Positions 1-6,128 are shown, counted from the stretch's first letter. The stretch is DNA of 8,348 nt from Atopobium sp. UBA1382 (GCA_002305805.1 DBQY01000018.1:8127-16474), one strand, 5' to 3'. Made by a program: numbers and translations. The notes: generated by a model from the letters alone, not told the origin.

Positions 1-1330
1 GGACACCTACCGCACGCTCATGGCCGCGGACTCCGCCGTCATGGTGATCGACGGCGCCAAGGGCGTGGAGGCCCAGACCGTCAAGCTCTTCAAGGTGTGC
101 GCGCTGCGCGGCATCCCTATCTTCACCTTTGTGAACAAGCTCGACCACGAGACGCGCGACCCCTTTGACCTCATGGAGGAGATCGAGAACGTCCTGGGCA
201 TCGGGACGTACCCCATGAACTGGCCGATCGGCAACGGGCGCACGTTCCGCGGCGTCTTTGACCGCGCGAGCCGTCACGTGCTCGCCTTCGAGGGCGACGG
301 TCGCGCCAACGCCACCAAGCGCGTGGCCGAGGTGGAGGCCGAGCTCGGCGACGCCGCCCTCGACGAGCTGATCGGCGAGGAGAACCACCGCACCCTCATG
401 GACGACATCGAGCTCCTCGACGGCGCGGACCACGAGTTTGACCTCGAGGCCGTGCGCACGGGTAAGCTCACGCCGGTCTTCTTTGGCTCGGCGCTCACCA
501 ACTTCGGCGTGGAGCCGTTCCTGCGCGACTTCCTGCGCATGGCGCCCGCGCCGGGGCCGCACACCGACTCCCTCACGGGCGAGGAGGTCCCCGCGACCGA
601 CCCGTCCTTCTCGGGCTTCGTCTTCAAGATCCAGGCCAACATGGACAAGAACCACCGCGACCGCGTGGCGTTCCTGCGCGTGTGCTCGGGCAAGTTCGAG
701 CGCGGCATGGACGCCTACCACGTGCAGGGCGACCGCAAGATCAAGCTGGCCACGGGCACGGCGATGATGGCCGACGACCGCGCCACGGTGGACGAGGCGT
801 GCGCCGGTGACATCGTGGGCCTCTTCGACCCGGGGATCTTCTCGATCGGCGACACGCTCTGCGTGCCCGGGCGCCGCGTCCGCTACGCCGGCATCCCCAC
901 CTTCGCGCCGGAGCACTTCGCGCGCGTCTCGCAGGTGGACACCCTCAAGCGCAAGCAGTTCGTGAAGGGCATGGAGGAGCTCGCCCAGGAGGGCGCCATC
1001 CAGATCTTCCGCGAGCTGGGCGCCGGCATGGAGAGCGTGATCGTGGGCGTCGTGGGTGTGCTGCAGTTCGAGGTGCTCGAGCAGCGCCTCAAGAGCGAGT
1101 ACCACGTGGACGTCTACCGTCAGGGTCTGCCCTACACCGAGGTCCGCTGGATCGACAACTCGCCCGACGAGCTGGACGTGCGCTCGCTCAACCTCACGCG
1201 CGACACCCTGCGCGTCGAGGACATGCGCGGCGGGCGCCTGCTCCTGTTCACGAGCCCGTGGAACCTGGACTGGGCCACGGAGCGCAACCCCGACCTGCGG
1301 CTCTCCGAGTTTGGCAACGTTACGTTCTAG
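1..1330 (+). CDS. prfC: Peptide chain release factor 3 (RF3), 5' truncated by window edge
   Basis: RF3 is a translational GTPase that recycles RF1/RF2 from the ribosome after peptide release in the cytoplasm. The frame is open from base 2 (D-T-Y-R-T-L before the first in-window Met at 20), so the true start and roughly the first 90 residues, including the P-loop, lie outside the window. Visible landmarks are the end of the G3 region (EDTYRTL-type), AKGVE, the G4 motif NKLD at 134-145, and a G5-like GSAL at about 487-498. These are followed by the RF3-specific stretches GFVFKIQANMD and HRDRVAF (about 614-672) and GVLQFEVLEQRLKSEY (about 1054-1101). The match to E. coli RF3 as I recall it runs to the C terminus, which separates it from EF-G and TetM-type proteins. 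The stop is TAG at 1328-1330. No co-transcribed gene follows closely. Confidence 0.96.
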   Translation, partial: DTYRTLMAADSAVMVIDGAKGVEAQTVKLFKVCALRGIPIFTFVNKLDHETRDPFDLMEEIENVLGIGTYPMNWPIGNGRTFRGVFDRASRHVLAFEGDGRANATKRVAEVEAELGDAALDELIGEENHRTLMDDIELLDGADHEFDLEAVRTGKLTPVFFGSALTNFGVEPFLRDFLRMAPAPGPHTDSLTGEEVPATDPSFSGFVFKIQANMDKNHRDRVAFLRVCSGKFERGMDAYHVQGDRKIKLATGTAMMADDRATVDEACAGDIVGLFDPGIFSIGDTLCVPGRRVRYAGIPTFAPEHFARVSQVDTLKRKQFVKGMEELAQEGAIQIFRELGAGMESVIVGVVGVLQFEVLEQRLKSEYHVDVYRQGLPYTEVRWIDNSPDELDVRSLNLTRDTLRVEDMRGGRLLLFTSPWNLDWATERNPDLRLSEFGNVTF

Positions 1331-1344
1331 GGGGCGGCCGCAAT

Positions 1345-1381
1345 GGCGAGAAGAACCCGGCGTGCCGCTGCCGGCTTCGCC
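1345..1381 (+). terminator. Weak GC-rich hairpin after prfC
   Basis: A compound stem lies 14 bases past the prfC stop: CCGGC (1357-1361) pairs with GCCGG (1370-1374), and outside it GGCGA-g-AAG (1345-1353) pairs with CTTCGCC (1375-1381), with a bulge on the left side. There is no T-tract after it, so it is only a candidate transcript end or 3' stabiliser for prfC. Confidence 0.25.
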
Positions 1382-1413
1382 ACGCGTGACTGCGGGCGCG
1401 CCTCTTCCCGTCG

Positions 1414-1481
1414 CCGAGACGGAGGAATTACGGGAAAGTCGGCCTCGGCGAGCGCTGTTTTCCGTAGTTGCTCCGTCTCGG
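1414..1481. repeat. Long imperfect inverted repeat in the prfC-XRE gap
   Basis: The left arm 1414-1437 and right arm 1458-1481 pair over 24 positions. The outer 11 bp are perfect (CCGAGACGGAG with CTCCGTCTCGG), then comes one G-G mismatch, then 12 more pairs including two G-T wobbles; the loop is about 20 bases. A competing small stem is possible between TTCCCGT (1405-1411) and ACGGGAA (1430-1436), which uses part of the left arm. The stretch 1331-1685 shows no convincing gene. This structure could be a terminator or attenuator, or a dispersed palindromic repeat. It has no T-tract directly after it, which weakens the terminator reading. Confidence 0.75.
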
Positions 1482-1592
1482 TAAATTGTGGGGCGAGAAG
1501 GGCGTGTGGCCGAGAAGGACGCATAGGTGACAGGCGCATCTACCTGCGGCTCGCAACTGGCGGGCGCCCTCTGGTTGCCACGAAAACTGCCA

Positions 1593-1623
1593 AATTGCGC
1601 ACCGCTGGTTGGTAGAATTGCGC
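1593..1623 (+). promoter_or_regulatory. Possible promoter/operator of the XRE gene (AATTGCGC direct repeat)
   Basis: AATTGCGC occurs at 1593-1600 and again at 1616-1623, 23 bases start to start (about two helical turns). The second copy overlaps a -10-like TAGAAT at 1613-1618. No good -35 is visible at normal spacing. The gene starts about 65 bases downstream. The repeat may be a binding site for the HTH protein encoded next door, but this is inference only. Confidence 0.25.
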
Positions 1624-1685
1624 CGTGCGCTCCCGCAGACTAGAGGTGCCGGCAGACAGCGCACACCCCCGACGAAGGGCAGACC

Positions 1686-2717
1686 ATGAGCTTTCGCGAC
1701 AACCTCCAGCACCTGCGCGCAGAGCGCAACATGACCCAGGAGCAGCTGGCCATGCTGCTCGGCGTCTCCCGTCAGAGCGTCACGAAGTGGGAATCCGAGA
1801 GGAGCCAGCCAGAGATGGACAAGCTCCTCAAGATGTGCGAGATCTTCGACTGCACGCTCGACGAGCTCGTGACGGGCGACCTCACAAGTCGCGCTGCCCC
1901 CGCGACGGCGGCCCCCATCCCCGCCGGCCCGCCCACCGACGTCTGCGGCTACGAGGAGCACTGGCGCATGCTGGCGCTCAAGGTCCCCACCGGCGTGGCC
2001 CTCATTCTTCTGGGCATCGCGCTCGGCCTGCTCTTCGAGGGCTCGGTCGAGCTGGCGTCCTGGAACGGGCGCGACGGCCTCTTCGTGATCATCGTGCTCG
2101 TGGGCATCCTCGCGGGCCTCGCGTTTCTCGTGCCCGCGGGCATGGAGCACACGGCGTTCCAGAAGGCGCACCCCTACGTGGAGGACTTCTACACCGACGA
2201 GGACCGCGCCGCAGCCCGCCGGCAGTTCTCGATGGCGCTCATCGCCGGCCTCGCGCTCATCTTCGCGGGCATCGGCTGTGTGCTCATGCTCGAGAAGACC
2301 GCCGAGAACTGGGGCCTCTTCTTCCTCATGCTCTTCATCGCCCTGGGCGTGTGGTGGATCGTGCGCGGCGGCATGCTGCTCGGGCGCGTCAACGTCGAGG
2401 AGTACAACCGCTCCATCGCAGAAGACCTCGAGGTGGAGGATATCGTATCCGCAGAGCTGGACGAGGCGCAGCGCGAGGCTCTTCTCGCCCAGAAGCGACG
2501 TGGCAAGAAGCTCGGCGCCGTGTGCGGCGCCATCATGATCGTGGCCACGATTGTTGGCCTGGCGCTTCTCTTTGCGCCGGTGTTCTCGGCGCCAAATATG
2601 GACTCCTGGACCCCGGAGGGTACCTCGGCCATGTGGTTCTGGGTGGCCTGGCCGGTGGGTGGCCTCGTCTGCGGCATCGTGACGCTGCTCTGGGAGGCGT
2701 TCGACCGGGAGGGGTAG
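1686..2717 (+). CDS. XRE-family HTH protein with six-helix membrane domain
   Basis: This 343-residue protein joins a cytoplasmic DNA-binding domain to a membrane domain. Residues 5-62 are a Cro/C1-type HTH, with the pattern MTQEQLAMLLGVSRQSVTKWE and then the typical P-x-x-D-K-L-L-K...L-D-E-L ending. A Pro/Ala-rich linker (about 70-85) follows. Hydrophobic segments suitable for membrane helices lie at about 98-118, 130-150, 181-202, 208-228, 276-298 and 313-335. A charged segment (about 236-275, rich in E, D, K and R) separates helices 4 and 5. The start is ATG 1686 with GAAGGG (1674-1679) upstream. It is monocistronic as far as can be seen. The HTH is a confident call; the membrane domain matches no family I can name. 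It may be a membrane-tethered regulator that senses envelope state, but no ligand can be inferred. Confidence 0.9.
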   Translation: MSFRDNLQHLRAERNMTQEQLAMLLGVSRQSVTKWESERSQPEMDKLLKMCEIFDCTLDELVTGDLTSRAAPATAAPIPAGPPTDVCGYEEHWRMLALKVPTGVALILLGIALGLLFEGSVELASWNGRDGLFVIIVLVGILAGLAFLVPAGMEHTAFQKAHPYVEDFYTDEDRAAARRQFSMALIAGLALIFAGIGCVLMLEKTAENWGLFFLMLFIALGVWWIVRGGMLLGRVNVEEYNRSIAEDLEVEDIVSAELDEAQREALLAQKRRGKKLGAVCGAIMIVATIVGLALLFAPVFSAPNMDSWTPEGTSAMWFWVAWPVGGLVCGIVTLLWEAFDREG

Positions 2718-2738
2718 CGTCCCTTGGTCCTGTGCCTC

Positions 2739-2747
2739 TGCTACTAT
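2739..2747 (+). promoter_or_regulatory. Extended -10 promoter of the toxin-antitoxin operon
   Basis: TG-C-TACTAT at 2739-2747 fits an extended -10 element. It lies 28 bases before the antitoxin start, so the transcription start should fall inside the adjacent palindrome. No strong -35 is present; TTGGTC at 2724-2729 is too close to TACTAT to serve it at normal spacing. Confidence 0.5.
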
Positions 2748-2762
2748 GTAGACACGTCTACA
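2747..2762. promoter_or_regulatory. 16-bp palindromic operator of the toxin-antitoxin operon
   Basis: TGTAGAC-AC-GTCTACA is a perfect 7-bp dyad with a 2-bp centre, sitting between the -10 and the ribosome binding site AAAGGAGG (2762-2769). Type II antitoxins with ribbon-helix-helix folds usually repress their own promoter at such a site, and bound protein here would block the start site. The dyad is seen directly; its ligand is inferred. Confidence 0.65.
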
Positions 2763-2774
2763 AAGGAGGCTCGC

Positions 2775-3056
2775 ATGGCAACCTCAGTCGTTTCCGGGCG
2801 CGTTGACGAGAAGGTCCGTCAGCGCGCGGACGCCTACATCCGCGCGGCTGGGTCCACGCCGGCCGAGGTCATCAAGGTGGTTTGGGAGAACATCGCGCGC
2901 ACGGGCGAGGTACCGGAGGTGGCTCCGACAGAGGAGCCCCGTGGTGCCTGGGAGCGATTCATGGAGTTTAGGGAGAGCCTTCCCAAGGCCGAGCCGTGGC
3001 TGGTCAACCTCACCAAGGAGCAGATGCGCGACATGATTGCGAGCCGCCATGCGTGA
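2775..3056 (+). CDS. RelB/DinJ-like antitoxin
   Basis: A 93-residue protein that should neutralise the PIN toxin encoded immediately downstream and autorepress the operon. The N terminus (ATSVVSGRVDEKVRQRADAY) has the beta-strand and helix pattern of RelB/DinJ ribbon-helix-helix antitoxins, followed by the second helix and the typical V-x-x-x-W-E-N-I-A-R-T-G-E-V-P turn. The C-terminal half (PRGAWERFMEF...LVNLTKEQMRDMI) is probably the toxin-wrapping part. ATG 2775 was chosen because AAAGGAGG ends 5 bases before it; the frame stays open upstream to a TTG at 2724, but that would translate through the promoter and operator. The last 8 bases overlap the toxin start, which indicates translational coupling. 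Confidence 0.82.
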   Translation: MATSVVSGRVDEKVRQRADAYIRAAGSTPAEVIKVVWENIARTGEVPEVAPTEEPRGAWERFMEFRESLPKAEPWLVNLTKEQMRDMIASRHA

Positions 3057-3477
3057 CTTCAACAGCAGGAGGCTGCTCTTCGACACCAACGTTCTTCTCG
3101 ACGCGGTTTGCAGGGAGCGTCCGCAGTCGGCGGAGGCATGCGAGGTCCTTCATCGCTGCAACGGCGGGGGAGACCTGGGGCTCGTTGCCGTGGGGTCTCT
3201 CAAGGATGCGTATTACGTGCTTCAACGTCAGTACGACGAGGCGCAGGCGAGAAGATCGATCGAGTGGTTGCGCGAGCTGCTCGTTATCGCGCCGATGGGC
3301 GCGGAGGAGTGCGAGCTCTCGCTCGGCTGCGGCGAGCCGGACTTCGAGGACGGCCTCATCCGCGCCTGCGCCGAGCTCAACGACGTGGACGTCATCCTCA
3401 CGCGCGACGCGGACGCGTACAAGCGCTCCAAGATCCGTGCCATGACCTGCGCGGAGTACCTCGAGCTCTTCGCGTGA
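3049..3477 (+). CDS. PIN-domain ribonuclease toxin (VapC-like)
   Basis: A 142-residue PIN-fold protein, the expected size for a VapC-type toxin; family members cleave RNA using Mg2+ held by acidic residues. Candidate metal ligands are D12 in LLFDTNVLLD, D101 (with E100 and D98) in PDFEDGLIRA, and D120/D122 in VILTRDADAY. These stretches match the three conserved PIN acidic motifs. The start is ATG 3049, overlapping the antitoxin stop (ATGCGTGA). An upstream in-frame TTG at 3037 would add four residues and is less likely. No terminator is obvious; a structured repeat begins 14 bases after the stop. The RNA target cannot be read from the sequence. Confidence 0.88.
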   Translation: MRDFNSRRLLFDTNVLLDAVCRERPQSAEACEVLHRCNGGGDLGLVAVGSLKDAYYVLQRQYDEAQARRSIEWLRELLVIAPMGAEECELSLGCGEPDFEDGLIRACAELNDVDVILTRDADAYKRSKIRAMTCAEYLELFA

Positions 3478-3490
3478 CACTCCGCTTGGC

Positions 3491-3616
3491 AAAGGTTGGG
3501 TACTTTTTCGCGCATACCCTGAGTATCGGAGTCGCATCGTTTCAAGCAATTGCTGGTAGATGCATTGGGGCAAATTCGCGATACTTTCGATGGTGACGAA
3601 AAAGTACCCAACCTTT
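3491..3616. repeat. 126-bp palindromic element with perfect 20-bp terminal inverted repeats
   Basis: The left end aaaggttgggtactttttcg (3491-3510) is exactly the reverse complement of 3597-3616. Inside, AGTATCG (3522-3528) and CGATACT (3579-3585) sit symmetrically, each exactly 11 bases in from the terminal repeat. GCATC (3534-3538) can pair with GATGC (3559-3563), and AGCAATTGCT (3545-3554) is a perfect palindrome near the centre. The element looks more AT-rich than the flanking genes and fills most of the 169-base gap between the PIN toxin and the MFS gene. It looks like a miniature inverted-repeat element (MITE) or another dispersed palindromic repeat. TGGC abuts the left end (3487-3490) and recurs two bases outside the right end (3619-3622), which is not a clean target duplication. 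Confidence 0.85.
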
Positions 3617-3646
3617 TCTGGCTGCGAACTCGGGAACGGTTTTCCT

Positions 3647-4897
3647 ATGCAAAGCACCTCCTGGAAGCTCAAGCTCGCGTGTGTGTGGGGCGGCGAGCTC
3701 GTCTCGGTGCTCACGAGCTCCATCCTGCAGATGGGCCTCGTCTGGCACATCACGCTCACCACGAACTCGGCGAGCATGCTCTCGCTGGCCTCGCTCGCTG
3801 GCTTCCTGCCGCTGGCGCTCTTCGGTACCTTCGCGGGAACCATCGTGGATCGCCTGCCGCTCAAGACCACGCTCATCGGGGCGGACCTCTTCATCGCGGC
3901 GGTGAGCGCCGTCGTGGCGGCGGTCTCGCTCGCGGGCGTGCTTCCCGTGTGGGTGGTCATGGTGGCGCTCTTCGTGCGGGCTATCGGCAGCGCCTTCCAC
4001 ACGCCCGCCTTCCAGGCGCTCACCCCGCTCGTCGCCCCGGCCGAGCATCTCACGCGACTTGCGGGCGTGACGCAGGCAGTCCAGTCCGGCGGATACATCC
4101 TCGGCACGGCGGTCGCAGCGGTGATCTACCCGCTCTGGGGTCTGACGGCCATGATCGCGCTGGATGTGGTGGGTGCGCTCTTCGCAACGGTGGCGGTGCT
4201 GGCGGCAAGGCTCGACGTGGGCGGTGCAGCCCAAGGTGCATCGGCGGGCGAGAAGAACCTCAGCCTTGCGGCGCAGGCCCGAGCCCTCGCGGCCGAGACC
4301 GCCGACGGCTATCGCGTCCTGCACGGCTACCGCGGCCTCTTCGCGCTCTTGTGGTGCGGCTTCGTGTTCACGCTGGTCTTCTCGCCCATATCGGCGCTCT
4401 TTCCGCTTATGACGCTCGATCACTTTGGTGGTACCACGGGCGATGCGGCCACGGCGGAGATCGTGTTCTCGGTGGGAATGATTGCGGGCTCGGCGCTGCT
4501 CGCGGCCACGGGCGGGTTCAAGAACCGCGCGCTCACCGTTGTCGCGGCGACGGCACTCTACGGCTTTGCGACACTGGTCGCAGGCTGTGCAGGCCCAAGC
4601 GCCGGCGGCATGATTCTCTTCTTTGCGATGAGCTTCCTCATGGGCCTGAGCTCGCCGTTCTACTCCGGCCCGCAGACCGCCCTCTTGCAGGAGAAGGTCC
4701 CGCCCGAGTACCTGGGCCGCATCTTCGGCCTCTACGGGGCCATCATGTCCTGGGCGTTGCCGCTGGGGCTTGCGTTCTCGTCGCTCTTCGCGGACGCGGT
4801 TGGCGCGCCCGCGTGGTTCGTGGGAGCCGGCGCCGCGATGGTGGCTCTCGCCTGCGTGACCTGGGCAATCCCCGCCATCCGCCATATCGAGAGATGA
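3647..4897 (+). CDS. MFS drug efflux transporter, DHA3 family, MefA-like
   Basis: A 416-residue, 12-helix secondary transporter expected in the cytoplasmic membrane as a proton-driven exporter. It resembles macrolide efflux proteins of the Mef type along its length. Examples are WxxxLxxxWGGELVSxLTSSILQMGLVW (about 6-33), the helix 2-3 loop FGTFAGTIVDRLPLK (59-73), FVRAIGSAFHTPA (109-121), and PFYSGPQTALLQEK followed by PPEYLGR (337-358). The central loop (about 187-225) is Ala-rich. ATG 3647 was chosen because the protein then begins at the usual short N terminus before helix 1. Upstream in-frame ATGs at 3560 and 3590 would put translation through the palindromic element. The ribosome binding site is weak (CGGGAACGG, 3631-3639). 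The stop TGA 4895-4897 lies inside a hairpin repeat. The substrate is unknown; resemblance to Mef does not prove macrolide resistance. Confidence 0.9.
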   Translation: MQSTSWKLKLACVWGGELVSVLTSSILQMGLVWHITLTTNSASMLSLASLAGFLPLALFGTFAGTIVDRLPLKTTLIGADLFIAAVSAVVAAVSLAGVLPVWVVMVALFVRAIGSAFHTPAFQALTPLVAPAEHLTRLAGVTQAVQSGGYILGTAVAAVIYPLWGLTAMIALDVVGALFATVAVLAARLDVGGAAQGASAGEKNLSLAAQARALAAETADGYRVLHGYRGLFALLWCGFVFTLVFSPISALFPLMTLDHFGGTTGDAATAEIVFSVGMIAGSALLAATGGFKNRALTVVAATALYGFATLVAGCAGPSAGGMILFFAMSFLMGLSSPFYSGPQTALLQEKVPPEYLGRIFGLYGAIMSWALPLGLAFSSLFADAVGAPAWFVGAGAAMVALACVTWAIPAIRHIER

Positions 4898-4940
4898 TCC
4901 AAAAGGGGACAGTCCCCTTTTGGATCTTTTGGATCATCTC
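4891..4940. terminator. AAAAGGGG-type hairpin repeat, copy 1; shared end of two convergent genes
   Basis: A perfect 15-bp stem with a single-base loop spans 4896-4926 (GATCCAAAAGGGGAC, A, GTCCCCTTTTGGATC). A second perfect pairing of 14 bp joins 4891-4904 to 4927-4940, because TTTTGGATC is present twice in tandem on the right side. The A-tract, GC stem and T-tract arrangement on both strands fits a bidirectional intrinsic terminator. It contains the TGA of the MFS gene (4895-4897) and that of the minus-strand DUF1810 gene (4934-4936). It is related to the hairpin at 6058-6094. Confidence 0.85.
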
Positions 4941-5380
4941 TGGTTGTGCCCCCAGGACTCGTTCGCGATTCTCAGCGTGAGCTCGTCGCGACTGCCGGCG
5001 TAGTACTTGTCGAGCACAGCGCCGAAGACGGGGTCTGCGCCTGTGAGCTCGAAGAGCGTCATCGACGAGCGGACCTTGAGCGCGTCGATGTCTCCCAGTA
5101 CGGCAACGGGGTCGCTCCCGGGCAGGGCGAGAAGCGCGTGTGAAATCTCGAGCAAACGTGCTCTGAGCAGGGGATGGTTGACGTACGCGTCAAGCTCCGC
5201 GCGGCTGGCGATGCCGTAGCGCTCCGCCATGGGGCTGCGCCCGAGGCCGCGCGCCTGCGGGAAGACGAACCAGATCCAGTGGCTCCGCTTGCGCCCCGCG
5301 CGAATCTCAGCGAGCGCCTGCTCGTAGGCACCGCCGTCCTGTGCGCGGACAAAGCGCTCGATGTCAAATCCCGCGGCCAT
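4934..5380 (-). CDS. DUF1810 family protein
   Basis: A 148-residue soluble protein covering the full usual length of DUF1810. Recognisable conserved stretches are FDIERFVRAQ (5-14), GRKRSHWIWFVFPQ (29-42), LGRSPMAERYGI (46-57), HPLLRARL (69-76) and KVRSSMTLFE (102-111). The family's biochemical function is not established. The start is ATG at 5380-5378 on the minus strand with GAGAGGAG upstream; an upstream in-frame start at 5443 would run into the tag gene and lacks support. It is divergent from tag across 61 bases and convergent with the MFS gene; its stop is set by the hairpin repeat. Pairing with a DNA repair gene may hint at a nucleic-acid or nucleotide-related role, but that is inference. 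Confidence 0.9.
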   Translation of the reverse strand: MAAGFDIERFVRAQDGGAYEQALAEIRAGRKRSHWIWFVFPQARGLGRSPMAERYGIASRAELDAYVNHPLLRARLLEISHALLALPGSDPVAVLGDIDALKVRSSMTLFELTGADPVFGAVLDKYYAGSRDELTLRIANESWGHNQR

Positions 5381-5441
5381 GTGATGCTCCTCTCGTTTGT
5401 CAGATAATAGACCCGTCAAGCCGAGAAGAACGGGGAGCCGC
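5381..5441. promoter_or_regulatory. Divergent promoter region DUF1810 / tag
   Basis: The 61 bases between the two start codons hold both ribosome binding sites: GAGAGGAG on the minus strand, and GGGGAG at 5432-5437 for tag. GATAAT at 5403-5408 is a candidate -10 for tag, and the complementary strand reads TATTAT at nearly the same place for DUF1810. No clear -35 fits either at normal spacing. Confidence 0.4.
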
Positions 5442-6062
5442 ATGTCCTACTGCGACTGGGACACCACCGATGAGCTCTGCCTGCGCTACCACGACGAGGA
5501 GTGGGGCGTGCCGCTGCACGACGACCGCGGGCAGTTCGAGTTCCTCTCGCTCGAGGTCATGCAGTGCGGGCTCAACTGGACCATGATGCTTCACAGGCGC
5601 GAGGTGTTCCGCGCGTGCTTCGCGAGCTTTGACTTTGATGCTGTGGCGGCGTTTGGCCCGGACGACGTCGAGCGAATCCTGGAGACGCCGGGGATGATCC
5701 GCTCTCGCCGCAAGGTCGAGGCAATCATCAACAACGCCCGCTGCTTCCAGAGTGTGCGCGCGGAGTTTGGCAGCTTCGACGCCTATCTCTGGGGCTTCTC
5801 CGGTGGCAAGACCATCCTCTACAACAAGCACGCCGACGGGTGGATTCCCGTGAGCAACGGCCTCTCGGCGCGCGTGGCGGCCGACCTGCGAAAGCGCGGC
5901 TTCAAGTACCTGGGTCCCACGACGGTCTACTCTCACCTCCAAGCCTGCGGCATCATCAACGACCACGCACGCGACTGTCCGCGCTACGCGGCGATAAACG
6001 CCATGGGCCCTACCGTCGAGAAACGCCGCTACCTCGAGAAGGACGTCCGCCACTACGAGTGA
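5442..6062 (+). CDS. tag: DNA-3-methyladenine glycosylase I
   Basis: This enzyme removes 3-methyladenine from alkylated DNA, the first step of base excision repair. The 206-residue protein keeps the E. coli Tag landmarks at identical positions: zinc ligands C4, H17, H175 and C179, the base-pocket residues E38 and W46, and Y16. The YHDEEWG motif (16-22), KRGFKYLGPTTVYSHLQA (151-168) and NDH (173-175) are present. ATG 5442 was chosen because it places C4 and H17 correctly and has GGGGAG just upstream; an upstream TTG at 5397 would add 15 atypical residues. The C terminus extends about 25 residues past C179, slightly longer than in E. coli. The TGA stop lies in the second hairpin repeat. The gene is divergent from DUF1810. 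Confidence 0.96.
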   Translation: MSYCDWDTTDELCLRYHDEEWGVPLHDDRGQFEFLSLEVMQCGLNWTMMLHRREVFRACFASFDFDAVAAFGPDDVERILETPGMIRSRRKVEAIINNARCFQSVRAEFGSFDAYLWGFSGGKTILYNKHADGWIPVSNGLSARVAADLRKRGFKYLGPTTVYSHLQACGIINDHARDCPRYAAINAMGPTVEKRRYLEKDVRHYE

Positions 6063-6094
6063 TTCAAAAGGGGACAGACCCCTTTTGAATCACT
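6058..6094. terminator. AAAAGGGG-type hairpin repeat, copy 2; end of tag
   Basis: The arms 6058-6073 (AGTGATTCAAAAGGGG) and 6079-6094 are perfect reverse complements over 16 bp, with the loop ACAGA. The tag stop TGA (6060-6062) is within the left arm. The A-tract/GC stem/T-tract layout fits an intrinsic terminator working in either direction. The core is shared with 4896-4926, but the flank is GATTC/GAATC instead of GATCC/GGATC, so both arms changed together. Confidence 0.85.
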
Positions 6095-6108
6095 AGCTCA
6101 GAGAACCT

Positions 6109-6123
6109 TGACGCAATGCGTCA
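6109..6123. repeat. 15-bp palindrome TGACGCA-A-TGCGTCA
   Basis: Perfect 7-bp arms flank a single A. It lies between the tag terminator and the next palindrome. It overlaps a TTGACG hexamer (6108-6113) that resembles a -35, but no matching -10 is seen. It is a possible protein-binding site of unknown ligand. Confidence 0.5.
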
Positions 6124-6128
6124 CGAAA

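Noticed and set aside
2724..2774. Upstream TTG start for the antitoxin
   Set aside because: It would translate the -10, operator and ribosome binding site; ATG 2775 has an ideal AAAGGAGG and gives the family's usual N terminus.
1625..2806. Long plus-strand frame overlapping the XRE gene
   Set aside because: It is Arg/Ala/Gly-rich with no domain, in a different frame from the clear HTH-membrane protein that explains the region.
3560..3646. Upstream ATG starts for the MFS protein
   Set aside because: They lie in the palindromic element, lack a ribosome site, and add a tail not seen in Mef-type transporters.
3542..4885. Long minus-strand open frame (about 447 codons) antisense to the MFS gene
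   Set aside because: Composition is extreme in Arg, Glu and His with no family resemblance; it is the antisense shadow of a well-supported GC-rich gene.
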